Below, in pieces: positions 11,518 through 22,872 of a stretch of DNA of 64,000 nucleotides. A program made the translations under genes and the position numbers. How positions within the stretch are numbered: the first letter of the stretch is position 1; each line of letters opens with the position of its first letter. Under the pieces are notes generated by a model, which saw only the letters and a program-made list of their open reading frames with translations, was not told the origin of the DNA and ran no database searches. This stretch comes from Batrachochytrium dendrobatidis JAM81 (lineage: Eukaryota; Chytridiomycota; Chytridiomycetes; Rhizophydiales), in contig NW_006281102.1 of NCBI RefSeq assembly GCF_000203795.2, forward strand, positions 1,354,582 to 1,418,581, written 5' to 3'.

Positions 11518-12635
11518 ATGTCAAATGTATCCACAGCAGCAGGTGCCTGGTCATTAAACATGTCAGCTACATTCGCCCAGTCATTGTCCTTCAACAGCAC
11601 CTGGCTACTTAACATGACCACCCTAGCACAGTCCAAAACTGAAAATGAGACACTGGCTCATAATCCAGCATGGGGTATTGTAGACCTTGTATCAGGCGCC
11701 AACATGCAAATGGTGAATGATCCAACTAGTAGTGGAAATCAGACGCCAGTATTAAAAGTCAATTACCCCGCAGGCTCATACCAGTCTCCACTTGATACAA
11801 AGGATAACTCAACTGTTATGGGTAGCGCACCAGGAGGTGCTCAGTTTTATTTTCATCCACATTCAGTAACTGCATCGAGAGCGCTGCTTGAATATGAGAT
11901 CTACATATCACCAAACTTTGAGTTTAATCAAGGCGGCAAGCTGCCCGGTTTGTTTGGGTCGGATGGACGAGTCGGAAACATGTGCAATGGTGGTGAGGTA
12001 TCTGACGGTACTACCTGTTGGTCTATGCGTCTAATGTGGAGGGCTGGAGGAAACGGCGAGGTATGAATCAATTGGGATTTGGTTGCATTTGGGTTTATAG
12101 GCTAACAATCTCGATCCGACTAAACCAACCCTTATGAATGCATGTTTAAATACAATAGGCATATGCATATCTCCCAGTTGCAGAAAACAATCAAATGTGT
12201 GGATCCAAAAATATCATTTGCTCCAGCATCTATGGCTCATCCATCAACAGGGGAGCATTCCAGTTTACTACAGGAAAATGGATCTCGCTTTCCATATTTG
12301 TTCAACTCAACACACCAGGCTTAAGCGATGGTTCCATTGTCGTCTACACCGATAAGGGCCAAAACCGTGCCATTAGCCGAGGCAATGTTGTTTATCGTGC
12401 CAAATCGACCACCGACAAAAGTCTCTTGATTCAATCCATAATGTTTTCGACATTTTATGGTGGACATACGGGAGATTGGGCTGCACCAGTAAGTACATGG
12501 GTGCTGTTTAGAAATATGCAGATAAGTATGGCCAACGATCGAATTGCCAATCGAGCTTCAGGTCTATTTTCTACCATGTCATTATGGATCGTTTCTGTCG
12601 CCTCGCTCATCTCTCTTGTAATTGCTTTGTGGTAG
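11518..12635 (+). CDS. Polysaccharide-lyase-14-like surface protein with GPI-type tail
   Basis: Two exons (11518-12060 and 12159-12635) join in phase to 339 residues. The central region resembles PL14 alginate/glucuronan lyases: a beta-strand block with AQFYFHPHSV and ALLEYEIYISPNFEFNQGGK, then LPGLFGSDG, CWSMRLMWRAGGNGE, AYAYLPV, TGKWISLSIFVQLN and MFSTFYGGHTGDWAAP. These enzymes cleave uronate polysaccharides by beta-elimination; the substrate here is unknown. The last ~20 residues form a hydrophobic segment (WIVSVASLISLVIALW) preceded by small residues, as in a GPI-attachment signal or C-terminal membrane anchor. No signal peptide follows the chosen ATG, and the upstream frame closes with a stop about 60 bp earlier, so a leader exon may be missing from this model. 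Lyase activity is inferred from similarity only. Confidence 0.7.
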
Positions 12636-12826
12636 CTCCACATACGTTATAAACTGTTGAATTCTATAAAGCCTACTTTTATAATTTATAACCAATTCAT
12701 ATCTTGAATTCAGACTACAAATGACTGCTATACTTTGACTCGAGTGTTTCGTGATTATGAGTGTTTTCCCATTCTGTTGCATTTTGACAGTTGCCATTCC
12801 CACAATAAATAGTCTGAATCTATACC

Positions 12827-13936
12827 ATGTCGTTTTTGTATGCAGAACAGAATGAGCTAGTCTGTCTGTTGAAAGATTCTTCAATGAAACCTGGCCAGGA
12901 CTATATGGTTATTGATGTACGCAGTGATGACTTTGCTGTAAGTATTGCCTTGCAATAAACGACTGCGTAGGCTGGTTTCACAAGTTGGATTTACTATTGA
13001 TTGCAGCTCACTAGTTTGTTATACTTGAGTCGGGCTGTATTTTATATACTGGTAGCACCATTCACTCCACAAACCATGTTTTTATACCCAATCCATTCTA
13101 GTCATCATCGCTTGGCAGTCATTCAATTTGCAGTATATCTGTATTGATCCATGCTACAACTACTATCCATTTAGATTCTTCCATACTCTGGCTTTATCTG
13201 TATTTTTAAACTATTATCTCGACTAATTTCATTTCACATCCATCAACGCATGCATGAATTTTTATTTATCGGGAATGACGATTGAATTATGCTTCGTCTA
13301 CAATGACTGGAAATCTTGTTCATTCCAATAGGGTGGACATATTCCAGGTGCAAAGAACATTCCGTCGCACCAGTTTCTAGAAAACCTTCCACTGCAGGTC
13401 GCACAGCTCAAGCATATTCCCAAACTGTATTTCCATTGTGCACTTTCCCAAGGTAATCAGCTTTATTCACAGATTAATTACATTGTCATACCGTCTTGTT
13501 GATGCCAATGGAAATCGAATCTGTTCGAGACACTTCTATTTTTATTTCCGTTGCTACCCATTATTGGCTGTATTCTACGTGATCGCTTGCTTCTCTACTG
13601 TTTATTTCTTTCCATTACTTGGATGCAGCCATTCTTGGTGTATATACATATGCCAAAATCAAGAGCTGATTGTTTTATTTTGATTCATTACACCCTACAT
13701 CTATTCGCTTGTCAATTGATTGTGTAAAAGTTTAAAATGCTGATTTCGAATTTTGTATGTCAGTACGAGGACCCAAGTGTGCAACCCGGTATATGGATGC
13801 TCTGACAGCATGTGGGGAAGGTTCCATGCAGTCAGTCAAGGTATTGCGTGGTGGATTTGGCGCTTGGCAAGAAAATCATAAAAATGACTCGGATTTGACT
13901 GTCGATTACGACGAGAAAGTATGGCAACTCTTTTAG
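12827..13936 (+). CDS. Cdc25/rhodanese-fold phosphatase (Ibp1/Ych1/Arr2-like)
   Basis: Three exons (12827-12937, 13332-13452, 13764-13936) join in phase to 134 residues, the size of a single rhodanese domain. Key blocks are MVIDVRSDDFA, GGHIPGAKNIPS, and the active-site loop FHCALSQVRGPKCA, which fits the CX5R pattern of Cdc25-type phosphatases and Acr2-type arsenate reductases. The loop codons are split by the second intron (CAA-G|TA-CGA). Small fungal proteins of this type include S. pombe Ibp1, a phosphatase, and S. cerevisiae Ych1 and Arr2. Whether this copy acts on phosphotyrosine or arsenate cannot be told from sequence. The two introns (394 and 311 bp) are long for the window. Confidence 0.82.
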
Positions 13937-14099
13937 CAAGGTCGATTGAAAGATACAGTGTTACAGAACAATATACATTGTTTTCAATAGTATCACATCA
14001 ATGCCACTTTTCGGTATTCTTTTCATATGACCACTTTGATCGTATTCCTTTCCTCAGCACTTGACGCAACTTGTTGATTGCATTGACCAAGCCGTGTCA

Positions 14100-14275
14100 A
14101 GTGGTTAATAAAAATGATTTGTACAGTGTACAATTTCAGACATTGGAAATGCTCATTAAAGCCAGTTTGTAATGGGAAAGCACAGCGGATATTTAAATGT
14201 TTTTTTATTCCAGAGTAAAGACAGCCACAAGATAAATACAACTGCTTCATTTCACATGAATGCGACTATAATCAG
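14100..14275 (-). repeat. Decayed right-end fragment of the MITE-like family
   Basis: The block GGGAAAGCACAGCGG followed by TTATTCCAGAGTAAAG and the degenerate end TTTCACATGAATGCGAC aligns with the right end of the 35929-36394 element. The fragment sits in the gap between two convergent genes (rhodanese-type phosphatase and PEX22). Confidence 0.55.
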
Positions 14276-14323
14276 ATCTGTTGATAATAACACTCGTTCT
14301 CCATCGATTGCAAGGATATTGGT

Positions 14324-15918
14324 TTATTTAAATGCTGCAAATGACTCAATCACGCTCACGTTTTTAAAAGCCCCTAGATCTTCACTCTCTTCTTCCGACA
14401 CGATAGATGCTGTATCTACTGTCCCGGTCGATATAAATCTGTTGTGGGATTTCATTAGTTTAGAACCATCTAGTAGTGGCGGTGAGAAAGCGCGTTGTTC
14501 CTTTACACCATCATTGTGTCTGTCTGCCAAAGAGATGGACAAGAATTGATCCGGATGAGTATTGCTTGATGTTGGATTGGCATGGCTATATCGCATTGTA
14601 TAAGAAGATGAACGTTTTAATGTACTGGTATCTACTGCAGACTGCTGGGATTTATCCAGGGCAGTGCCGTACTGTGATTGATATACAATGGATGGACATG
14701 CCAACTGGACTTGAGCACCAGAAGAGTCATACCGACTAACAGTTTGACTATCAGACATAGAGTTGCTGCTATTGGTATCGATGCCATCTGCACTGAGATG
14801 GCCTCCAACTTCTTGACCATGACAGGCAGGACGCACGTGAACGAGACGAGGCACCCATGCGGATAGATCTCGTAAGCATAAGCTTCTGCTGTCCACATGT
14901 ACATCAGGACCAATATGCTTTACCATGTGTACGACACCTTGCAGGGAAGAGCAAAACAGAACTCGTCGAGAATCAAGTCCCGATTTAACAAGTTCATGCC
15001 GTTCATCTAGCAGCAATTGACGCACCTGCTCTTCTTCTGCATCAGATTTAACCAATGTGATCAAAGTAATCTCATATTTTCGGGTTTTGAGAAGTTCAAT
15101 CATCACTGGAAGCATGGATTCCTTGAATGCAAAGTTGGGAGCACATGCATCGGGGGATGGATTCCAAAAAAGCAACTAAAGCATTTCAATTTAATCATTA
15201 CGTTGTCAGCACACTAATTAGGAATGTAACTTGACCACATCAAGATTTGGATACAGGATTGACCTACATTTCGAGTGGAGATGGTAAGCAGCTTTTTAGA
15301 AGATAGGCGCGATATGCGATTAAAAGTAGAGTGATGGCGAGTAGTTTCACTAGTGTTTACGGTAGATATGGTAGCGCATGGTTGTGTCGATTCAGTGTTG
15401 GTATTAGTAGATAAAAAGCGCTTGGAACGAGGAATGTAGTCTATAATTCGTTTTTGTAGCAGGGAAAAACACCACGATTTCCAGTTGAAAGTTTTGGCAT
15501 GTGATTCTGGAGGTTGATGAAAATGATGTATGGAAGACGAACGCAATCGAGAGCGAATCCAGACAGCCGATATACAAATTACAATGCCAACAACTATCAA
15601 TGAACGACGACGTCTGGCTAATAATGTGATGGAGTTTATAGGGAAAAGCTGCTTCATTATACTAGCTAGTGAATGAATGTGGTGTTTCTGGCGGGTCAGT
15701 CTGTAAGAAATAATGGCAATGGCAAGTGCAGCTATCACAGCATTAACAGCAGAGGGCGGAGTAGAAGGATTGCCATTGGTAATTCTACAGGACAGGTCAG
15801 TTGACGATGATTGCTGAGCAGGCTCAAGAGTTGAAGATGGCTCAGACAAAATAGAATCAGATGGTATGGAAACAAGAGTTTTGCACTGTGGAAACGAAGT
15901 ATCAGCGGTAAACGACAT
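14324..15918 (-). CDS. PEX22: Peroxin-22-like peroxisome membrane protein
   Basis: Pex22 anchors the ubiquitin-conjugating enzyme Pex4 at the peroxisome, which is needed to recycle the import receptor Pex5. Two exons (15918-15268 and 15175-14324) join in phase to 500 residues. The start is the ATG before SFTADTSFPQ. The N-terminal half carries hydrophobic segments (VNAVIAALAIAIISY and RSLIVVGIVICISAVWI). The conserved Pex22 core spans the splice: KKLLTISTRN joined to LLFWNPSPDACAPNFAFKES, then a region ending VVHMVKHIGPDVHVDSRS. The ~170-residue Ser-rich C-terminal tail is longer than in yeasts. It is divergent to thymidylate synthase, and the 408 bp between them is almost wholly a MITE-like element. 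Confidence 0.75.
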
Positions 15919-15949
15919 AGTGTCCAAGATATTGAAACAAAGGGTATTG

Positions 15950-16292
15950 CAATTGTATTCACGCAGAATAGAATACTAAAGTGAGTCAAAGTATAATAAA
16001 CAGTTAGTCTCGTAAAATGATAATCCACGCCAATTTGATTGAAAATTGTGCTGGATTTTGCAACTGCAGATTCGACATGATCTTCCAACTGCTCATTAAC
16101 AATTCATGAGGTAGAGCCTTGTAGTGTCCATGCTTGAATCCTATCAAGATTGAATATAAATGAATTGTACAGATTGCAATTTCAGACACAGAATGTCTAT
16201 TCAAGTCAATCTGTATAGTAAAACTGGATATTTGGCTATTTTTACTCCAAAAGTGATTACAAAAAAGTGACCATTTTACGTGAATACAATTG
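15950..16292. mobile_element. 343-bp MITE-like element filling the PEX22/TYMS promoter
   Basis: Both ends carry the same 14-bp inverted repeat, CAATTGTATTCACG at 15950-15963 and its exact complement at 16279-16292. Just inside the right end is the family TTTTACGTGAATA motif. Interior blocks (AGTATAATAAAC, then CCACGCCAATTTGAT) align with the left part of the element at 35929. It ends 32 bp from the PEX22 ATG and 34 bp from the thymidylate synthase ATG. It has no coding capacity. A clean target-site duplication was not seen. Confidence 0.8.
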
Positions 16293-16326
16293 AAATATTG
16301 TCTTAATTTCTTGTCATTTGTGCACA

Positions 16327-17517
16327 ATGCTTCAGTCCATGTATGCCAATGCAGAATCCAATTCTACTACGAAAGCCAATACCACTAATCCTCATCCAGA
16401 ACTGCAGTATCTGGATTTAGTACGGCAGATTATTGGTACGGGTGACCTGCGCAAGGATCGTACTGGCACAGGCACTCTGTCGCTGTTTGCTCCTCCACAA
16501 CTCCGATTCTCACTGGCAGACAACACTCTTCCCTTGCTGACAACCAAGCGTACCTTCTTGCGTCCAGTGTTTGAGGAACTGATGTGGTTTATTCGAGGCC
16601 AGACAGATAGTAAAATTCTTGCTGGTAAAGGAGTACATATTTGGGATGCCAATGGGTCTCGGGAAGCGCTGGATCGAGCTGGTCTTGGACATCGTCAGGA
16701 AGGTGATCTTGGTCCGATCTATGGGTTTCAGTGGAGACATTTTGGTGCTAGCTATGAGAATGCTGATACCGACTACACTGGTAAAGGGATCGATCAACTT
16801 GAGAAGGTTATTGAGCAACTTGTTTCTAACCCTACAGACCGTCGTATTATTCTCAGTGCATGGAACCCTCTTGGTGAGTGCATTGCTGGTATTTGGTTAT
16901 TGGTCTGCTTTTCCAAGTGTTTGTATCTGCACTCTTTCCATTACCCTAAACCATGCTGTTTACTCTTGTACAATTTACTCGCTATATTTTATGTCCGATA
17001 CAATAATCGATGAACATCAACTGCAACCTTTCACATTACTGATGCTCTAGCAATTCCTGATATGGCTCTTCCTCCATGTCATATATTGGCTCAGTTATAT
17101 GTATCAACTCCGTCAGAAACTCACCCAGTACCTCGACTTTCGTGTCAGCTCTACCAGCGATCGTGTGATATGGGCTTGGGAGTACCATTCAACATAGCTA
17201 GCTATTCTTTACTGACAATCATGCTAGCTCATGTATGTGGGTTTGAACCTGGCGAGTTTATTCACTGCCTCGGAGATACGCACGTTTATTGCAACCACAT
17301 TGATGCACTACAAACACAACTGGAACGCACTCCTCGACCTTTTCCCAAAATATTCATCAAAAGAAACGATACAGGAACTCAGTCATCTGATACTGTTGAA
17401 TCTACAGCACAAAAAGTTGCTCGCTTGGTACGAGAAATGGAGACTTTTGAATATGAGCATATAGATGTGGTTGGATATACTCCCCATAACAAGATTGCCA
17501 TGGATATGTCTGTATGA
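16327..17517 (+). CDS. CDC21: Thymidylate synthase
   Basis: Makes dTMP from dUMP using methylenetetrahydrofolate, the only de novo route to thymidylate. Two exons (16327-16873, 17051-17517) join in phase to 337 residues. Family blocks are [78 protein letters not shown], then after the intron [16 protein letters not shown] with the catalytic Cys, [35 protein letters not shown] and [11 protein letters not shown]. The residues that bind dUMP phosphate (RSCD arginine) and the Asn of VPFNIA are present. The gene lies 34 bp from a MITE-like element, so its promoter must lie within that element or in the few bases beside it. Confidence 0.97.
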
Positions 17518-18133
17518 ATTTTGGATTCAATAAACTAAATAGTACTGCGCATACATTGTTGTTTAAATGGATAGTTTATAGCTAAACATGAGTAGATCTT
17601 ACTGACTGAGCCCTGTTTTGGTTAAAGTCGTGTGATGAACCAAGTTTATACAACTGCAGTCCGACTGATTCGGATTCCAACATCCACAGTGGTGTAAAAA
17701 CTGAGACTTTGAGTTGCAACCAATACTTTGATTTAGCCGGCCTAGACTGTCAATCTAATGAGGATGCGACCAAATACCCTGTCTTGGTGTTTTAGAATGC
17801 GACTAAATATCCATGCTGAAATTTCAAGAGCAATAAGCAGTTGGATTTGTCATTGCATATGAAACATAAGTTGGAATATCTGGCTAGATCCGAGTGGTTG
17901 GTTAGAGTCAGAAATTTCAACTGGCCGTTTTTAGATTCAAAACACTCGACACAAGATTTACGTAACCTGCTCGTCATCCAGTCGAGCCTTCAGATCGAGT
18001 CTGGTGGCAAAATATGCTTTGACCAACATAAAACACGTGCTTGACACGCGGTGTTCTCAGCCACAGTAAAAATAAATATTCAACTTTTTTTCAAGCTTTT
18101 TGAACTCGAGTCTAGTATCGCAGTTGCATATAG
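17518..18133. other. Gene-free stretch with a short imperfect repeat
   Basis: No gene recognised. Two near-copies of a 15-mer (ATGCGACCAAATACC near 17764 and ATGCGACTAAATATC near 17798) lie about 34 bp apart. The frame at 17841-18044 has no coding signature. Confidence 0.4.
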
Positions 18134-19507
18134 ATGCAATCCAATGGCTCAGGTCGATTCGTAGGTGCTCATGACCTCATGGATATGATTAGACAGCTTC
18201 CTACCGAGATACGTATGCTCATCTACGACTGGTCAAACCTGCTGACAAAATATCTCCACCACGAGCTTCCACTGCCTATTTCTAGACCTATTGCAACTCA
18301 AATCCTCATTGAATGCTTCCAATCCAACAGTATCGATATTCTTTCAAATCAGCTATTCAATTTGGAAATGTCGTTTGAAACCATGTTTGTAACATCAAAA
18401 GAAATGTGGGATGCAGCAAACCAACTTTCTCGAGTTCCTGGATACGAACTCATTGCAAACACTAGCCAATGCTTAAATGACGTTGACTGGACGATAGATA
18501 CTCATTCGGTTCGAGGAATCATAGCTAAACTTTGTATGCCTACTATTGATCCAGTGACGTTACGCTTGCTCAATGAAGCTTTGGACTTGTTTATGGCGAA
18601 TTCAACTCAAGATTCAGGAGTGTCTACCAAAGTGCTGGAATGCGCTACTGGATTAGGGCGAGTCGATCTGGTAAAGAAAATGCTTTCCCACCAAGTCAAA
18701 CCATCGTGGCATGCGTTTTTGTTTGCAGGTCTTCATGGTCATATGGAGATTCTGCAGATGCTGTGTGATTATGGAACAGGCCACTGCTTGACTGCATATG
18801 GTGCAGTTGCTGGAGGACATGTCGAGATTGTAAAACATATCAACGATCTTGGATCCGAGCATATTATATCGGAAAGTGCTATTCAGTTTGCGCTTGGATG
18901 CGGTAAAACCGCAGCTGTTTGGTGGCTGTTGAAAGACCAAACATACTGGACACACACTGCATTTGATGACATCAAGAATATCAGTGCGTCAATGGGAGAT
19001 TTGGATCTTTTACAGTATGCAGTTGAACACGACATTGGCGGTCCATTGACTTTTGATGGAGTGGATGGCGCGGCTAAACATGGATTTTTGCGTTGTATTC
19101 AGTGGATTTATGCCAATTCGAATGCTACCGGATCTCAACAAGCACTAGAGTTTTCAGCCGAGCATGGCCATTTAGAAATATTCATTTGGCTCTGCGAAAA
19201 CACCGCGTTGAAACCGCATGAAGAGGACATGCTCATGGCAGCAAGACATGGCCACAGATGGCTGATAGAATATTACACAAAATCAATTGCCATTGCACCA
19301 GTAAATGCCTTATTGGAAGCTGCTTTGGAAAGTGGTCAAGTGGAAATTGCAGATGTGTTATTCGAGTCTGGATGTGCTACTCCATGTCTGCCGATGATCG
19401 AGCGGATTACGACTAGTGGAAATATAGCTGGCATGACGTGGTTGCATGATCACCTCGACATTACACAAAAGTGTAGTGCTGACAAGCTACAGATTGTATC
19501 CTTTTAG
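18134..19507 (+). CDS. Ankyrin-repeat protein
   Basis: A single-exon protein of 457 residues. From about residue 150 it is built of degenerate ankyrin repeats: for example GLGRVDLVKKMLSHQVKPS, AGLHGHMEILQMLCDYG, AVAGGHVEIVKHINDLG, ASMGDLDLLQYAVEHDIGG, SAEHGHLEIFIWLCENT and AALESGQVEIADVLFESGCA. The first ~130 residues contain RQLPTEIRMLIYDWSNLLTK, which has the pattern LPxEI found at the start of F-box-like segments, but the match is weak. Large families of such single-exon ankyrin proteins with the GHxEI core occur in chytrids, oomycetes and giant viruses. They serve as protein-binding scaffolds; the partner is unknown. Confidence 0.85.
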   Translation: MQSNGSGRFVGAHDLMDMIRQLPTEIRMLIYDWSNLLTKYLHHELPLPISRPIATQILIECFQSNSIDILSNQLFNLEMSFETMFVTSKEMWDAANQLSRVPGYELIANTSQCLNDVDWTIDTHSVRGIIAKLCMPTIDPVTLRLLNEALDLFMANSTQDSGVSTKVLECATGLGRVDLVKKMLSHQVKPSWHAFLFAGLHGHMEILQMLCDYGTGHCLTAYGAVAGGHVEIVKHINDLGSEHIISESAIQFALGCGKTAAVWWLLKDQTYWTHTAFDDIKNISASMGDLDLLQYAVEHDIGGPLTFDGVDGAAKHGFLRCIQWIYANSNATGSQQALEFSAEHGHLEIFIWLCENTALKPHEEDMLMAARHGHRWLIEYYTKSIAIAPVNALLEAALESGQVEIADVLFESGCATPCLPMIERITTSGNIAGMTWLHDHLDITQKCSADKLQIVSF

Positions 19508-19739
19508 TTGGCACATGCTGCGCTGATATCGAGACATGTGCACATGGATTGTTTCTGTCTTGCAGAGTTCTGAAATATTAGTTTAGCTAAATCCACACTT
19601 ATTGGCACATCCTATATGGTCTAGCAGCCGATTGAACTTGAATTACTCGCTGGCATTGCCATTTTGAAAAATAGACTCGTCAATAAATAGAAATATTTTT
19701 GGAACTGAACATTTTACAGTTGTATTTATCTTGCCATTG

Positions 19740-19890
19740 AAGAAACTCCATTGTATCCTAATATCAAATATGCTTGCGCTCTAGTTCAAGAGAACAAGGA
19801 GCAGACGTCTCAGAGATGTAACCATTGTTTCTATGATGATTACCCAATGCTATAATGTCCGTTTGAAAAAAAAACTTGCAGAACGGAATA
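19740..19890 (+). repeat. Decayed internal fragment of the MITE-like family
   Basis: The block GCTCTAGTTCAAGAGAACAA, followed by TCTCAGAGATGTAACC and ATTGTTTCTATG, aligns with the interior of the copies at 50330 and 58582. No terminal repeats remain. The rest of 19508-20040 holds only the flanks of two convergent genes. Confidence 0.55.
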
Positions 19891-20040
19891 GCATTAAATG
19901 TGCTTGTTCTAGAGTTATTATCACTCACGTCAGACATTAAAAATAAACATTATTCAGCCTTGCAACCCAGTAATCAAATATTCGGTAACAGTGTCAATTT
20001 ATTCAATACTTGAACAATAAAATGCGTACAAAAGGCCATC

Positions 20041-22799
20041 TTAAATAAGAGTAAGAGTAAAAGAACCGACTGTTGCTCCTTTCATCTCGACAGCAAGATC
20101 CGATCGAAACAAGAAACTGATAGAAGCCTTTTCTATTGCGACTGTAAATGGAACTATAGACTTTCCTCCGTCAACCCCAGAGATGCCATTTGGAAACAAT
20201 TCCGTATTGGAAGGAAATATCGTATTAAAATACGATGAAAGAGTTTTTTCGCCGGTCTTGACATTTAGACTCAGATAGTCACCATATTGTTGAGTTTGAA
20301 GTGTAAAGTTAAACTCGGCATCGACATCAGAGTCGACTGGTGCAGAAAAATATGCCGTGAGCTCAGTGAATATTCCAGGACTGTACTTTACCCCGTCACC
20401 AATAACCCATGTACCGTTCATCGAGTTCCATCCCTTTGATTTATCCGTAGACAATGAGTTGTATACGCCAACAGATTTGGAAGTACTGTTAATACTCCAT
20501 TTGACACCGCGCTCAAGCTTGAAATATTCTTCTGGCTTTGGCTCGCGACGAATCTGCTTGTAGGCTTTAAGAACCTGTTTACCCTTGGCTTTGCCAATGA
20601 TACTGATCCGATTGTTGCCAAGGTCATTGATCACAGACTTGAGTTCAAATTTGTGCTGACTTTTTATGTCGCTTTTAAACTTGGCAACTGATAGCACTTT
20701 GCCAGTGCTATCATCAATGGCCGACAGCTCATCAATCCCTTGAACCTCTACATCTATATCTACATCACTGCCAGTAATGTCATAATATATGAGCTCTGAA
20801 GCAAAATGGAGGTTATTCTGTCCGGTTTTTTCGCCCAGTGTTTTAAGCTGATCGGCAATACGATCCAATTGAGAGTTTTCAGTGGATCCAGGCAGTATAT
20901 CTGCTAAACGGGGACGTACAATATAGTCGGATATGACACCAACATCTTCAATCTGCTGTCCTTGATGCTTGCCGTTACGCACAACTTGCCGAACTCCAAT
21001 TGAAAAGGTGTTGGTATAATAATCAACGCCATTTCCAGTGGATAGATAGTCAAAGTAGGGCATTTTTTTGAAATCAGTTGGATCGAAAAACATCAGAAGC
21101 GGATCAAGCTTGAATACGTCGGCACCAGCTCCACCAGTAGTTCCATCTTCGCCAAAAACATACCCAGTTTCAGATGATTGAAGGGATGCGACAAACAAAT
21201 CGCATTCAGAGCGGCATGTAGCATCGGTGAGTGCAGCAACGGGTTTGAGGTAGGCTTGGCCGTATAGATTTGCTTTATCGAACGAACTTATGTTGTAAGG
21301 AATAGAATACTTGCTGCCAGGAGGCGTCTTGTTCCATGCATCAATAGCAGTGTCAAAAGAACGCGTACCATTAACCAGAGTGCTGTACGTGAGCTTGTTC
21401 ATCAGAAACCTTGATTGCATTGGCTGAAAGTCAGGCTTGAAAAATTGTAGGATACCATTAGCAAACTCGGACATGCCACCTGTATTTCCGCGGACATCAA
21501 ACACAATAGCATTGGTATCTTTGAGCACAGTACTAAGAAGGTTATGGATTTCGAAAATGGCTTCCTCAACTCCTAGTCTACCGAATTCAAAGTGGAATGG
21601 CAAAAAGTGGCTCAATTTAATGACGCCAAGGTTTTTGGATTCGGGTTTCCAGATAGCCCAAGTGACACCCGACACGCTGGTATTGTGGTACTCGAGAGCA
21701 GAGTTAATTAAACTGCTTTCATCCATAATACGGGCAAAGTTTTGCTTTTCACGATAGTTTCCAGGTAGCGCTAAAGGAATTTCGATCGGTTTGGAAATAT
21801 CCACATGACGTTTTACTTTGACATTCGATTCAGTGTCAAATGGCTCTCCTTTTGGAGCGTTATAGTTGGCAGTTCCGGGTAGAACTTCTTTAGTGATAGT
21901 GGCATACAATGTACTAGTTATATTCCAGCATTTTGGGTCAAATCCAACTGCCCATGGCGCATAGATCCTGTACTTTTTTCCACTTTTTGCCGACTTGAGC
22001 TGATATCTGACACTGTTGAATTTTGGCATAGGTTGAAAATCGCCGCTACGATAGGACATGTAATTAAGAGCACCGCGCTGGCCAGCATAGTCGTTCGAAC
22101 CACCTGTTTTATCCTGGTTCAAGGCCCAATAATCAACAAATGGTAGATCATCAACAAAAAGCAACTCATCGCCAACATTTATCTGGTCATAAGTTTTTCC
22201 GAAAAAGGCGCGCAGACTTTTACTACTTGTATGACGCTGAAAAACAACAGTTGGTTTTTTGAGCATATCTGCATCACCCTCGATAAATTTGAAAAAGAGA
22301 CCAGTCGTGGCAAAGAAACAAGTGTGAGGACCAGAAGATTGGAACCGAGTGTTTAAATCACGCATACGGTTAAAAGCATTCATGAGCTCAGTCTGTATCT
22401 CAGTATCACTGATTACAGATGCATTCAACTTTTCACGCAGTTTCTTGATGATTGGGAAGGGATCAGCGCGTTCACCATAATTCTTGATTTTAGATTCATA
22501 GTTAACCCACATTTTCAACCCATTTTCAACACTGTCCAGCAAATCGCTTTGTTGCTTGCTAGTGTATGGCATGAAAAAAAATCTGCCAACATCACGGTGC
22601 TCTCTGATCGGAAGCCATTCAGGTATAGGTTCTGTAATATTTGTCAATTAGTACAATTTTAAATGGCCACATAATTCAAACACTGGCAAACCCAACATAA
22701 AAACAAATTTGATCAGCACATTTGCATACCAAGCTTATTCCTTTGAGCATCGACAAGAGCGAAACCAGCAGAAACAATGGCTAATAATGAAAATTTCAT
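20041..22799 (-). CDS. Secreted S41-family peptidase
   Basis: Two exons (22799-22730 and 22631-20041) join in phase to 886 residues. The first exon encodes a signal peptide (MKFSLLAIVSAGFALVDA). The middle of the protein holds the S41 (tail-specific protease-like) core, with IGVIKLSHFLPFH-type strand (here LGVIKLSHFLPF), AIVFDVRGNTGG and ALTDATCRSECDLFVASLQS, where the Ser of CRSECD is the likely nucleophile, and EDGTTGGAG. The C-terminal ~250 residues contain beta-rich sequence with no named domain. Expansion of large secreted S41-like proteases is described in Batrachochytrium and linked to host interaction; that role for this copy is inference. A TATAAAT motif lies 68 bp upstream of the ATG. 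Confidence 0.88.
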
Positions 22800-22865
22800 C
22801 GTGATTGCAATGCACTATTCAAATGTATTTGGAAATGTATCAATGCTGTATAGATTGGGTTGTTG

Positions 22866-22872
22866 ATTTATA
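22866..22872 (-). promoter_or_regulatory. TATA-like box of the S41 peptidase gene
   Basis: On the minus strand the sequence reads TATAAAT, about 68 bp before the ATG at 22799. The spacing is similar to the TATAAATA motifs before three other genes in the window. Confidence 0.45.

Noticed and set aside
17764..17812. Short 15-bp imperfect direct repeat as a mobile-element footprint
   Set aside because: Only two imperfect copies with no terminal inverted repeats or family interior; most likely chance.
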